Of a DNA stretch of 64,000 bases, positions 46,571 through 57,061 are shown piece after piece. The notes under the pieces were generated by a model, which was not told the origin of the DNA, searched no databases, and saw only the letters and a program-made list of their open reading frames with translations. The number at the start of each line of letters is the position of its first letter. The stretch's first letter is position 1. The translations under genes were made by a program, and so were the position numbers. The stretch covers positions 1,488,001 through 1,552,000 of the forward strand of contig JBCAMK010000007.1 in assembly GCA_038503065.1 (NCBI GenBank), in the 5' to 3' direction. Origin of the DNA: Paragyromitra xinjiangensis. Its lineage: Eukaryota > Ascomycota > Pezizomycetes > Pezizales > Discinaceae.

Positions 46571-47303
46571 TAATCAAGAATTGACAAGCACAAAGATTAC
46601 ACCTTTCTTCGCCAATTATGGCTATCACCCTCGCTTTAATACATTGATAATGCCAACCTCCCGTGACCCACAGGCTCTCGATGCTAAAGATTTGGCCCAG
46701 CGTATGGAAGAACTCCAAGACTTCCTACGAACACAGATCCGGACAGCTCAGGATGTCTATGAAGTCAGTACCAATAAGCACCGAATCCCGGCCCCAGCTT
46801 ATCGTGTTGGGAATCAGGTTTTTATATCCACCAAAAACGTACGGACCTCAAGAATATCGAGGAAATTGGACAGGAAATGGATGGGCCCCTACCAAGTTAA
46901 AAGAGTCGTGTCGCCTTACGCTTACGAGATTGACCTCCCCACATCAGTCAAATATCACCCTGTCTTTCATGTGTCCCTGATGAAGCCAACCGCGACGGAT
47001 CCCTTGCCAGGACAGGTTATTTCACCACCACCCCCGGTCCAAGTTAATGATCACGAAGAGTATTACATTGACGAGATCCTGGATTCAAGGCTGCAATATG
47101 GAAAATTGGAATACTTGGTTAAATGGACAGGTTATGCTCAACCTACCTGGGAATCGGCAAAGGATCACCAAGAAACGCAGGCGGTGGAGGTTTTTCATTA
47201 ACAATACCCCGATAAACCTAATGATGTTGTATCTCAGGTTCGCAGGAGCTCACGTTTGAAGGGAGGGGCTACTTTCATGGATGGAACAGATGAAAAGAAT
47301 TGA
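46571..47303 (+). pseudogene. pol: Gypsy pol part 4: integrase C-terminus and chromodomain
   Basis: Reads NQELTSTKITPFFANYGYHP, the GPY-type block (RKWMGPYQVKRVVSPYAYEI) and KYHPVFHVSLMKP. The chromodomain follows (EEYYIDEILDSR through YLVKWTGYAQPTWESAKD), typical of chromoviruses that target methylated-histone chromatin. A TAA at 47199-47201 sits where CAA would fit (CAT TAA CAA). Past it the frame runs QYPDKPNDVVSQVRRSSRL into the LTR and ends at 47301-47303. Confidence 0.92.
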
Positions 47304-47686
47304 TTGGATGCGGTTTGGAATGTTGGGTTTCTTTGTTTTTCTTTTTAGTTCGGTCGGTTGCCTGGAATGTGTTGAGTCATGGATGAGTTAGGGTAAGGGA
47401 GGAATGGGATATATAAGCAATGGATTCCGTTGTTCTTGTTTCTTTTCCTTCTTCTTCTTTAAGCAATGTCTCTTACTTTACTTCTACTGTACTGTTATAA
47501 CATCTCTGTTTCTACCTCAGAAACATCGCCGTCGCTGTCGCTGTCGCGCCCCCAGAATCACTTCGATTCTTACACTACGTGAGGCCTGTGGAAAACATAG
47601 TACTATCATCGTAGCGAAGTCTCCTTCAAGTAGCACTGCTCACCTTCGGGGATACCGAAGGGCTTGACGAGACCTCGTTCCCTGAA
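47273..47686 (+). repeat. 3' LTR of the gypsy element
   Basis: Matches the 5' LTR from TTTCATGGATGG to TTCCCTGA. It is followed by the ACTTAT duplication at 47687-47692. Confidence 0.9.
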
Positions 47687-47834
47687 ACTTATGTCACGCT
47701 GTCACCCAGGTCTAGAAAATTATTTTGACTATTATTATTGACTATCTAACAGATCTATATACATCAAACGAGCCCCCGCATCCTCCTGCCCCGCCGCATC
47801 CTCTTGCCTTGCCGCATCCTACCCACCTATTCTG

Positions 47835-48263
47835 AGCCTGCTGCTGAGCTTGCTGTGGAGTCAATTCGGAGGCTAGCAAACAGTCAATTCAGCCATGGAT
47901 TCGGAGGCAGGGAGGTGGTCGATTCGGCAGTTGATTCGGAGGCAGGAAAGCGTGGGATTCGGAGTCTATTCAGCAGTCAATTCGGAGTCTATTCGGGAGT
48001 CAATTCAGCAGTCAATTCGGCAGTGGATTTGGAGGCTCGGAAACAGCCTATTCGTAGGCTTAGAAACAGCCGATTCGGAGTCTATTCGGAGTCAATTCAG
48101 CAGTAGATTCGGAGGCTCAGAAACAGCTGATTCGGAGTCTATTCGGAGTCTATTCAGCAGTCAATTCGGCAGTGGATTTGAAGGCTCGGAAACAGCCTAT
48201 TTGGAGGCAGGAAAGCACGGGATTCGGAGGCTTGGAAACAGCCGATTCGGAGTCTATTCAGGT
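47835..48263. repeat. 12-bp minisatellite of the outer element, left portion
   Basis: Units such as GGAGTCTATTCAGCAGTCAATTCGG, two units per about 24 bp, the reverse complement of the repeat in element C. The LINE is inserted in this array; the array resumes at 50499. Confidence 0.9.
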
Positions 48264-50490
48264 TATTTATTTATTTATATTTCATACTGCATAAATCCGA
48301 AACGGATATGGCATACATATAGAGAAAACCAAACAGAAAACAAAACAAACCGCAACTAACTACCCGATTCCTCCCACTGGGTCCAACTCAGCCCTCTACG
48401 GCTAATCTTCAGTTTATGTGTTAATACCCCGATCTAGTGCCCTCTCTCACAGGACAAAACTACCCTGGGCATTCTTCTTTCACCAGCACATGCTTTGTGC
48501 CTATAGCACGTCCCTCCAACAATCCGAGCACTGTCAAGGGAGGTGAAGTCGTAAGGGTGGGGGGGAGACTTAGATTTGCATGCGATTCTGTCTTTCGCTT
48601 GCAGCTAGTCTTGCTGCTGTGAGTTTGAGGCACTCAGGGGAGTTACCACGATGTTGTTCGCCATAGTTGGCGCAGCGGAGGATGGTGTGGAGGCAGGGAG
48701 ATCCTTTGACATGGCAGGAAGGTTTGCCGCAGGTGTGTGTTGACACTGTATGAGGCCCAGCACAGATGGTACAGATGGGGGTCTTGCTGGTACAGCGTTG
48801 TTGGTGGTGGCCAAAGGCCAGGCAGTGGGTGCATTGGGTGTCCTGTCCAAAGCGAAGGTATTTGGAAACCTTGAGGCGGCGTCCGAAAAGGGAGAGCCCT
48901 CTCTCAAGGGCAGTGGTGGCAGGTTGTTTCCCCTGGATGGTCAAAACCATGGAGGAAGCCTGCTTGCCCTCTCTCTGCTCTGGTCTGGTGAGCCAGCGAG
49001 GGTCGCGCATGAGGGTAGTGCCAGGGTTGAACTGTTCAACCTCTGACCTGATGTGTTGGAATCCTTCTTCGCCAGAAGGAATGGAGGTGGGTACGTTGTG
49101 CAGAACAACCTGGAAGAGAGTGACTTCTTTCTCCAGGCTGTTGGCATTGGGGATGGTGGATCTCACAATCTCCTCAAGCTTTGATCTCTGCTTGAGGAGT
49201 GTGTCGGAGGTGGTGGTGGTGACAGCAATGAGCTGCACATGGTGGGCAGGTGTAAATCGCACCTCTGCAATCAATGGGCTTTCTAAGGCTGCATTGACTG
49301 CATTGCGAATGGTAAGTGGGGTAACATCATCAGGAATGGGTAGACCATTCCTGGTAATGATGAGGGTGCGGTCGCGTTTGGGAGGGTTGGTGGGTGGTTT
49401 GGGGGCCTTGGAGGCCTTGGGGGCGGGTCTGGAGGCCTTTTTAGAGGCAACCTGAGCCCATGAGTGAGGTGCAGGTGCTGGGGCAGCCGCTGGAGGTGGG
49501 GGAAGGTTGGCAGTGGCCAGAATGCTAGTTAAAGCGCGTTTCTGCTCCAAGTCTGCCACCTTGGTTGTGAGAGTTGCTACCTTCTCCACAAGTGCTGGGT
49601 CGTTGTGGATGGTAGGGGGAGGTGGGGGGTTCCTGGCTGCCTTCTGGAGGCGTCTGATTTCTCTCTCCAGTTGCTTCACATAGAGGCGATACTGGTGGAG
49701 GTCTCTGGCGATTTGGATCACAGCATCTGCGATCTTGGCTGTGGTGTTGAGGGTGGGAGCCACGAAATCATCCATGCTCTCATGCTCAGACTCAGACTCT
49801 GTCATCTCATGGTCTTGAGAATCAGGAGGGAGTGGGAGCGACTCATAGTCCTGAAGGGCAACAGCAGGACGCAGTGGGAGGGTCTGAGTAGGGGTCTGCT
49901 CTGGGTCTCCATGGTGGAGAGCAGAAAGTCGCGAATTGGGGGGTGTAGTGGGTGCTGTGGGTGTTGTGGGGGTGGTGAATGGCGAAATTGCGCCAGGAGA
50001 GGGAGACTGAAAGCCTCTCCCTCTCCCTCTGCCTCTGGACGAAGAGGAAGACATGGAGGGGTCCTGAACCGACAGGAGGAGGTGGGGTGTAGTAGTAGGG
50101 CCCTGGGGGGGTCCCTGGCGGAGGGGGAGGGGGTGGAGAAGCAGGAAGTGTCAACAACTTCTGCAAATCTGCTCCGATCCGAACGAACGAGAGGGCGATC
50201 GAACGGGCACAGTGAGGGGACTCCAAAAAGCCCGGGGTCGAGTCAATCGGAGTAGTATTGGTGGAGATATGAGGTTTTGCAAAATCTCAAAATTTGAGGT
50301 GTAGGGGGGAAAAGAGGGGTAAAATAGCGAATTCGACAACAACTTTTGCAAATCGAGAGCGACCTCGACGTACAATAGCAGGATCGAACGAGGGCAGCGA
50401 GCTGATTCCGAATAGTCAAAAATCTCGTTAATCGGAGTAGTATTGGTGGAGTTGTGACCAAAAAGTCACTTTGGCGTTGTTGTTGTCGGT
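48264..50490 (-). mobile_element. ORF1-only non-LTR retrotransposon (LINE), minus copy
   Basis: 2.2 kb from a 5' end ACCGACAACAACAACGCC (50490) to an AT-rich tail of TAAA type (ATAAATAAATAAATAA, 48264-48278). The flanks share GTCTATTCAGGT (48252-48263 and 50499-50510). This is probably the target duplication, though the surrounding minisatellite contains the same word. The 5' UTR has two related monomers, each with an ACTCCACCA-type and a CCGTTCGATC-type block. Only ORF1 is present: there is no endonuclease or reverse transcriptase ORF between ORF1 and the tail. Confidence 0.88.
48570..50054 (-). CDS. LINE ORF1 (gag-like nucleic-acid-binding protein), minus copy
   Basis: 494 residues starting MSSSSSRGRGRGRGFQSPSP, an RG-rich RNA-binding tail. 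A coiled-coil stretch follows at about residues 105-175. The central domain includes RDRTLIITRNGLPIPDDVTP. Three cysteine knuckles lie near the C-terminus: CTHCLAFGHHQQRC, CTICAGPHTVSTHTC and a degenerate CANYGEQHRGNSPEC. It resembles ORF1 of Tad/I-type fungal LINEs, which coats the RNA. The frame is intact. Confidence 0.85.
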   Translation of the reverse strand: MSSSSSRGRGRGRGFQSPSPGAISPFTTPTTPTAPTTPPNSRLSALHHGDPEQTPTQTLPLRPAVALQDYESLPLPPDSQDHEMTESESEHESMDDFVAPTLNTTAKIADAVIQIARDLHQYRLYVKQLEREIRRLQKAARNPPPPPTIHNDPALVEKVATLTTKVADLEQKRALTSILATANLPPPPAAAPAPAPHSWAQVASKKASRPAPKASKAPKPPTNPPKRDRTLIITRNGLPIPDDVTPLTIRNAVNAALESPLIAEVRFTPAHHVQLIAVTTTTSDTLLKQRSKLEEIVRSTIPNANSLEKEVTLFQVVLHNVPTSIPSGEEGFQHIRSEVEQFNPGTTLMRDPRWLTRPEQREGKQASSMVLTIQGKQPATTALERGLSLFGRRLKVSKYLRFGQDTQCTHCLAFGHHQQRCTSKTPICTICAGPHTVSTHTCGKPSCHVKGSPCLHTILRCANYGEQHRGNSPECLKLTAARLAASERQNRMQI

Positions 50491-50498
50491 ATTGACGG

Positions 50499-50840
50499 GT
50501 CTATTCAGGTGTCTATTCAGCTGTCAATTCAGCAGGATTCGGAGGCTCAGAAACAGTCGATTCAGAGTCTATTCAGGAGTCAATTTGGAGTCAATTCAGC
50601 AGGATTCGGAGACTTAGAAACAGCCGATTCGGAGTTGATTCGGAGGCTATTCAGCAGTGGATTTGGAGTCAATTCGGAGTCTATTCAGGAGTCAATTCGG
50701 AGGCAGGAAAGCACGCGATTTGGAGTCTATTCAGCAGTCAATTCAGCAGGATTCAGAGGCTTAGAAACAGCCAATTCAGAGTCTATTCAGCAGTCGATTC
50801 GGAGTCTATTCAGGAGTCGATTCGGAGGCAGAAAAGTATG
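50499..50840. repeat. 12-bp minisatellite of the outer element, right portion
   Basis: Continuation of the GTCTATTCAG/CAATTCGGAG array on the other side of the LINE. It ends just before the MITE at 50854. Confidence 0.9.
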
Positions 50841-50853
50841 GGATTTGGACGCA

Positions 50854-51098
50854 CATCAGCAAGAACAAAAAATGACCTATTTGAAATTAGGATCATGTTC
50901 TTACCTCTGTGACCTATTTGGCTCCTATTTGGACCTCTGTGGCCTCTGTGGCCACTGCAGAGGCAAATATCAAAATTTCCTCGGAAACCTCCACAGAGGA
51001 ATGTTGACCTCTGCAGGGGCCGCATAGGCCAAATAGGAGCCAAATAGGCCACAGAGGTCAAATAGGCCACAGAGGAATGTTGTTTGTTTTTGCTGATG
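50854..51098. mobile_element. 245-bp CATCAG MITE
   Basis: Ends CATCAGCAAGAACAAA and TTTGTTTTTGCTGATG, with CA duplications at 50852-50853 and 51099-51100. The interior folds back: CCTATTTGGCTCCTATTTGG at 50918 pairs with CCAAATAGGAGCCAAATAGG at about 51030. No coding capacity. Confidence 0.88.
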
Positions 51099-51578
51099 CA
51101 GGCAAGCAGTCAATTCAGCCGTGGATTCAGCAAGGGGAGTGACAAGGCCTATTCAGAGTTAGCTAGTGTACAAAACAACGCGTCTATGGTGGAGATGTAG
51201 GAGAGGAGGAGGAGGTATGGGCTTAGCTCCGGGGGTTAAAAGGGGGTGGGTGAATAGGGTGGGCGGTGTGGGTTGGTTGGGGCAGCAACAGGAAGTTGAA
51301 AGAAATTCTTCTAAGTCCCTAAGCAAGATCCAATAGTCTGCGATTCAGGGAGTCTTTGGCAGTGGTGTTGAGGTCCAGGAGTGGGGTGGAGGCTTAGGAT
51401 CGTGCCTTTGGCTCAGGGAGGATACAGCATATCGCGGGAGAAGCCATATCCTCCGGGAGATGCAGGTCGGGGAGCTCGTGCCTCCAAGCGCCCTGGGAGC
51501 GCACGGAGCACGTGGAGGAGATTGCCTCCCCAGGAGGCGTGCCCATGCTCCTGGAGGCGTTAATTACTTTTGCTGATG
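51099..51578. other. Right remnant of the outer CATCAG element
   Basis: Unique-looking sequence, then subterminal CTCCGGGAGATG and CCTGGAGGCG repeats, running to the GCTGATG end at 51578. No gene. Confidence 0.6.
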
Positions 51579-51580
51579 AG

Positions 51581-51681
51581 GCCTCATAGAAACAAGCCAG
51601 TAAAGCCATTTTTTCCATCTCATTGAGTTGATCTATGGCATCGATTGCAACATCATACGAAACCAATTTTGCATCTTTCAT
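51581..51681 (-). pseudogene. Small conserved ORF fragment, repeat unit 2
   Basis: Minus-strand frame begins MKDAKLVSYDVAIDAIDQL and continues to ACFYEA, where the outer CATCAG element interrupts it. Across the insertion (27068 leftward) it continues WLLSERFLCK and stops, about 44 residues. It matches unit 1 at 26872-26997 in length, sequence and stop. No family assigned. Confidence 0.4.
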
Positions 51682-51721
51682 TTATTTTCTACATACAAAA
51701 CAACTCTCGCAAGTTGCAAAC

Positions 51722-51851
51722 TAGTACTTTGTATGTCCTCCTTTGGCATCCCTTAGCTCCTTCAACCTTTCTGGCATTGATTCTGTCAACACCACAATCT
51801 CATCTTCAGTTAATTTCTCCCACTCCTCAAAAATCGCCTCTTTCAATTCAG
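51722..51851 (-). pseudogene. Tc1/mariner-like transposase, C-terminal remnant
   Basis: The minus strand reads ELKEAIFEEWEKLTEDEIVV, then LTESMPERLKEL and AKGGHTKY before a stop. This is the usual end of Tc1-like DDE transposases. The upstream part is cut off by the CATCAG end at 51852. About 43 codons remain. Confidence 0.75.
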
Positions 51852-52634
51852 CATCAGCAAAAATAATTATTTCCTCCCTCAGCTCCAGGAGGCTCGGGAG
51901 GCTCGGGAGGCGCTGGAGACTCCTGGAAAAAATGTGCCTACCTGGAGGAGCGAACGATACTCCACATCCTCGTGGAGACCCTGGGAGTCGTCCGCACCTG
52001 CTCCCCGAGTCTCCACGGAGATGCTTAGGCTCCTCCAGGTGTCTCCATAATGGGCAAGTATTAGTCAATATCCTGTGGAGAATTGTCGCATGGCTGCTTG
52101 CTTCATGGAGTACACGATATTGAGCTTCCTCCCAGGGAGAGCAGCAGCACGACTACGTCCTCCCTGAAGCATACGAACGTTTGGTGTTCTCCTGGGGAGC
52201 GCAGAGGCATGACTACTTCCTCCGAAGGATTCGCGATGTCGTGCTTCCTCCCATGGAGCAAGCGTTCTTTACTTTACAACTCCATACCATTGCATTTATA
52301 CCTCCCGGAGATATCCTGAATTGTCTCGGAGGTCCTTTGAATCCTCTTGAGCTCTCCATAATTGCTATGGCATTCCACATCCTCGCTCAGGAGGTCCTTG
52401 CTTCAAATCACGCTTAAAGCCATTCACATGATATCACTTGGACCTGAGGAATTGAGTGCAGAAGAATTGAAATTACTATTATAGCGAGAATCCTCCAAAA
52501 TGATATAGATAATCCTTCGCATATCGAGACCAATCAACCGACGGATTAAATAGCAAACAAATCGAAAGATAAGACGTATCCTCCACAGCGCAATCTAAAA
52601 AACGAACTAAGGAAAAGATGCAGTGTATCCTCCA
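51852..52634 (-). mobile_element. Inverted right-end fragment of a third 9.4-kb-type element
   Basis: Begins CATCAGCAAAAATAATTATTT and runs as the reverse complement of copy 1 from 43678 back to about 42895. It ends GCAGTGTATCCTCCA at 52634, directly against the left end of copy 2. No genes are in it; the frames within are repeat-derived. It may be a separate copy hit by copy 2, or the displaced right end of copy 2 itself. Confidence 0.82.
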
Positions 52635-53326
52635 CATCAGCAAAAATAATTATTGCCTCCAGGAGTTTGGGCATGTCTCCTGGGGAGGCAATTTCCTCCC
52701 TGACCTCCACGCGCTCCCTGACCTCCATAAGGAGTGGTCATGCTACTACTTCCTCCTGGAGGATATACCTTATCCTTTTGACTCCTTTTAATCTCCTGGA
52801 GGAAATGGCTGCTCTTCATCACTGATGTACGCTCGTGGAGTGCCTAGCAACTCCTTCATATCTCTAGGAGGATAATGCTTCTCTTCCCCGCAAAATTTCA
52901 GGTGTTTTGCTTTGTAATTGCAGCTCAGCACGTGATATTCAGATTTGATTGGTTCTATTCTTTTATTCGTTCAATTGATAGTGTTGCCACGTAGGATATC
53001 AAGCATCCTCTACCTACTCCCATACCACGCCTACTAGGACTCTCATTCTTTGCCTACACACATCCTTCGCCTACTCCTATCCTTCGCCTACTCCTATCCT
53101 TCGCCTACCCCACATTCTTTGAGTCGATTGATAGTGTTGCCATGTAGGATATCAAGCATCCTACGCCTACTCCCATCTCACGCCTACTAGTACTCTCATT
53201 CTTTGCCTCTCCCATCCTTCGCCCACTCCGCACAAGTTCGTAGAGTTCGCAATCCTCGAGGATTCTCAGTTTCCTTAATCCACACATATTCCTGCGTTCT
53301 TGGTCCTACGAGGATACTCAGTATCC

Positions 53327-56300
53327 TCAATTCTCTAAAGTATAGATCTCATTAAACGTTGTAAGATCAATTCGGTTGTTGACCAGCCATTTAGTATCAT
53401 TCTCTTGGAGCTCCGGGTGCTCGGGAATGAGATGTGCTATTCCCATGATACTCTTTATCCCCACAACGAATCGATCGTCCGCCAGCCTAGTAGATACTCT
53501 CACCATCCCATGGATGTCAGTAATCCTGCCTCCACCTGGAAAGGCTCGTAGCATCCTCACAAGGACTAGCCGATGAGTATACTGGGTATGAGGATCCCGA
53601 ATCTTGAAGAGGCAAAGCACTTTGGCTGGAAGGCGTCCTCGAAGAGCGCCAAACTGGCTCTCATCCCCTACCTGGACCCACACCCAATCGTTCCGTGGAG
53701 CCTGACTCCTAAACGCTCGCTCCCCTGTGCATCTCACAAGATGAAGCTCAAACTCCTCAGGTTGCTGGAACTTCGGCACAGGGACTCGAAGGTGAGAGAA
53801 CATCTCAGCTGGGTATGTGAGAAGAGCCTCTGTATCCTCCTCAAGACGACACTCATCCTTCAAATTCTGACTACTATAGTATAGTATTCGTTCCGGTAGA
53901 TCTGGCATATTGATTTGGGAGATGATGTCATGCAGAAGGGAGATCTTTGCTTGTCGACCACACAATCGCCGGAGGGATGCCCTTTCTCCTGTATGCTGGA
54001 CCTCGGATCGTCTAGGCCTAAGAATATCCTGCAACTCGGGATTGAGAGGCTCAGCATCCTCGTAATTAGGAGGCTCAGCATCCCTCGAAAGGGCCCGGAG
54101 GTTCAATATACGCATACCCAATGCTTGTCGACGTGCGTAGTAGTGCAGGATTTGCTTCGTCGAATCGTTCTTATTGGATGCCCGATATCCTTCTTTGATC
54201 TGTTGCCGATGTGCTGTCTCCCCCGCCTCAGTAGAAAACATGGGGATCCCTCCATACTGCTTAACGTGCTCATGGAAGTGCGTTAAGAGGTGCATCTTTG
54301 GAAAGTTGAAGTGGCTTTCTTCCTGCCGCGTTTCAATGAGTAGCTCTCTCCTTTCCAGCCTATCAGCATCCTCCAGTCGCCTTTTTCTTGATCCTGTAAA
54401 AGGATGCCGGGCATCCTGAGATAACTTCAAGCGCTTGACTGTTGCTCGTGCCTTGGCGCCTGCTTTCTTCGAAGCTCTGAATTCTAGGAAGATATCCTTA
54501 TGCTGGTGGAAGTCGGCGAGGTATTGATCCATATATTGCAAGGTTTCAGGTGTATGGCTCCGATACTGTGCCATAAGGTGGAAATCGATAAAACTCCGCA
54601 CGCAAAGGATAGCTCGCTTGAAAGGATATAGCTCATCCTTTGAAGGATTGAGCAACGCAACTGCAAACGCTCCGAGAAGGATACGGCCAAGATTGCGCAT
54701 CTCCTTGCCCTGCCACTGGGTGACCTCTCGATAGGCCTTTGTTGGCCTAGTCAGGCCTGGGAAGGGGGGTATCGACATCCAGACTTCCTCAAATGCCTGC
54801 TGCCTCTTGTGATTCTCAAGGAAGCTCTCTATCCACTCCATCAAATGCTTCAATAAACCGAGATATATATTATGCAGGAGGTCTGGCTTGTGAAGGTCCC
54901 CAGCGCGAGGGAGGTGTGGCATCCCCCAAAAGACGTTGAATGGAGCTTTCAGCCCTCGTTTGATGAGATACTCCAATTCCTGAGGATCTCCAGTATCGGC
55001 GAAGGATTGCGCCACTTCCTGATACTCCTTATCGTTTCGCTTCGGGCTGCTGACTAGCTCACCAAGTTGGTGTGGTCTGACCTCGCACTTTGGGCAGGTG
55101 TTTTGCTGCAGGTTGTGGAGTTGGCAATGCTCTGCGTGGTCAGCCATCCAAGCACAAAGGATTGGATAGCACATTCGGTACTGAGCATCCGCACATGCTA
55201 ATCGGATTCCGATCATCCCAGCCTCCCTCATATCCTTCAAAAGGATGCTTAGAACCTCGTACAATATATCCCTATTGGCTTCCCGGCGGAGCCTATTGAT
55301 TGAATTGTCCTTGGTAAACTTTGGAGGGATCGGGAGGAGTGCCACAAGGACCATGGCCATATTCGTTGGCTTATTTCTAATCTCAGAAGGGATATTCCCT
55401 ATCGTCAAGTAGATTGGCCAAGCCTTCTTGTCGCCTGAGAAATTGGTAAGAAGTGTGCCATCCGATGCGCAGATGACTGGAATCACTGTGGCTCCGTGAG
55501 GTAAGCTTTCCTAGCCACGAGAATTAGCAGAATAATGGATACGTAGGAGGGAATAGCTAACCTGTATTTCCCACCACCAGTCTGCTGTATGCAGCTCAGA
55601 ATACATCCTCTCTCCACTGTTGTTGTATTCTCGGATTGGACGATAGACCATATCCTTGGCATATGCCGGCTGTTTGAGCAAGTATTGGATACAGGCCAGT
55701 ATTGGCCTGAAGTAATACCACGTCACTCTTTTCCTCATCCCCTCCATGACTTCACAACTCCCTCGCTGCCAGTGTGCCTGGCCTAAATCCGGATCTATCC
55801 TATCAAGGAGTCTGTACATTGTATGGGCAGACCTAAATCCTGACACAGGAGTACAGAGCTCCTCGTTGAAATACTCATTGATACGGGTTTTTGCTATTCC
55901 GCTCTCCATCATCCACCTAGCGAGCTTGAAGTCAAAAGCCGTCTCAAATGGAGTGTATGGGTTTGAAAGGAGGAATTCGACAACCTCCCGATGATCCTCC
56001 ACATCCCCCAAAGAGCCTGCTGCATCGGCAAATTGAATTACCCCTGGGCCAGACAGCTGCATGGGCCCTATACTAGTATTCACGTCATTATCCTCCGTAT
56101 CGGAAGGATTCTCGTCATCCTTCTCACTTCCGCCTGCAGTGCTCCCATTTGATGATGTGCCTCCTTCTGAGTCAGAGCAGATATCTTCCCAGTCACTGTC
56201 TGGATTCTTTTTGCACCATGAACCAACTGTTGCACTATCCTGATTGTCCTCTTCGGATTGGGAGCCTCCTTGACCAAATACGATGGAGGTATGCTTAGGG

Positions 56301-56386
56301 TGGATATCTGCCATGTGGGTATGTAATGATATAGCTGAGCTGTAGGTGCGGCAGCACAGTGGGCAACGGGATCTTGAAACCTCCAT
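53327..56386 (-). CDS. Plavaka-like transposase, copy 2
   Basis: Same structure as copy 1: exons 56386-55562 and 55510-53327, 1,002 residues, intact. About a dozen substitutions are visible. Examples are CPLCCRTYSS for CPLCRRTYSS near the N-terminus, EVRPHQLG for EVRPDQLG, EYLIKRG for EYLVERG, and FLENHKRQQAFEEVW for FLEKHKRQQAFDEVW. The candidate catalytic segments (CASDGT, MADHAEHC, FSTEAGETAH) are unchanged. Because the element has lost its right end, this gene could supply transposase in trans to complete copies and to the short CATCAG elements; that is inference. Confidence 0.85.
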
Positions 56387-57061
56387 ATCAACTTGAAGGA
56401 TGCTGGAACTCGCTTGGCAGTAGAATGCCCTTGCCGGGAGAAAGTATGATATCAATACTCGCTAAGAGAAATTAGGATGCTGACACTCGCTGATATGAAG
56501 TAGGATATTTGCTCACTATTGGGAGGATCCAGGCTAGAGCTTGCGCGGGAGTGGAATGTTGCCCTGTGGAGGATTTGCGGCGATCGCTGGAAATCAGCCT
56601 CGGGGATGCTAATGCCGAGGAGAAGTAGAACGCTGAGAGGGAGTAGGATGCTGGAAAGGAGTAGGATGCTGTAACTCGCTGAAGTGGAGTGATATTGGTC
56701 GCTAGAGTAGGAGTCTACTACTCGTAAAGGTAGGAAGCTCTTGCTGCTGCTCGTTGGAGTTTAGGGGGTGTTGATATGAGGTTGAAATATGGGAGCAGGC
56801 TAATCCCAAAATAGGAGGTGTAGGCGTCGCTTAGTGGTTTCGAGGTGGGTTAGGGTTGGGCTGCGCACAGATCCTATCAATACCTCACATATGACCTCAT
56901 AAACGCTGCCAGGGCAAACAAATCCTGCTTCTTCTCCTCTTCAGCTTCCTCTTCAGCTTCCTCCTCGCTCTCCTCCATCCTCTGCAACCTTCTCTCCTAG
57001 CTTGCCTAAGCTCGCGATACTATATATCCTTCCTAAACCAACTTGATATTACTGTTTCAAG
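56387..57061. promoter_or_regulatory. Divergent promoter region, copy 2
   Basis: Collinear with 38023-38696 in copy 1 and keeps the AGGATGCT-type motifs, for example TAGGATGCTGGAAAGGAGTA. No gene in it. Confidence 0.5.

Larger units (their letters stand above)
27320..47686 (+). mobile_element. Ty3/gypsy chromovirus LTR retrotransposon carrying four insertions
   Basis: LTRs at 27320-27732 and 47273-47686 differ at only about eight positions, all transitions by eye. ACTTAT flanks both ends (27314-27319, 47687-47692). A purine tract (GAAGGGAGGGG) precedes the 3' LTR. The order is gag, protease, reverse transcriptase, RNase H, integrase and chromodomain. Four nested elements (28730-29770, 31444-33270, 34237-43678, 44600-46570) interrupt it. 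Removing them with one target duplication each restores every reading frame and leaves about 6.1 kb. Two stop codons (31190-31192 and 47199-47201) make it defective even without the insertions. Confidence 0.93.
27069..51578. mobile_element. Outer CATCAG-type DNA transposon split by later insertions
   Basis: The left end CATCAGCAAAAATAATTATT is at 27069. The matching right end (AATTACTTTTGCTGATG) stops at 51578. The flanks are AG at 27067-27068 and AG at 51579-51580, a 2-bp duplication. Joining the flanks gives CTCAACAACCAGGCCTC, the same sequence seen uninterrupted at about 26897, which confirms the empty site. Without the gypsy element, LINE and MITE inside it, the element is about 1.6 kb. 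Those remnants (27069-27319, 47693-48263, 50491-50853, 51099-51578) hold subterminal CTCCAGGAGG repeats and a 12-bp minisatellite but no transposase. It is therefore non-autonomous. Confidence 0.8.
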
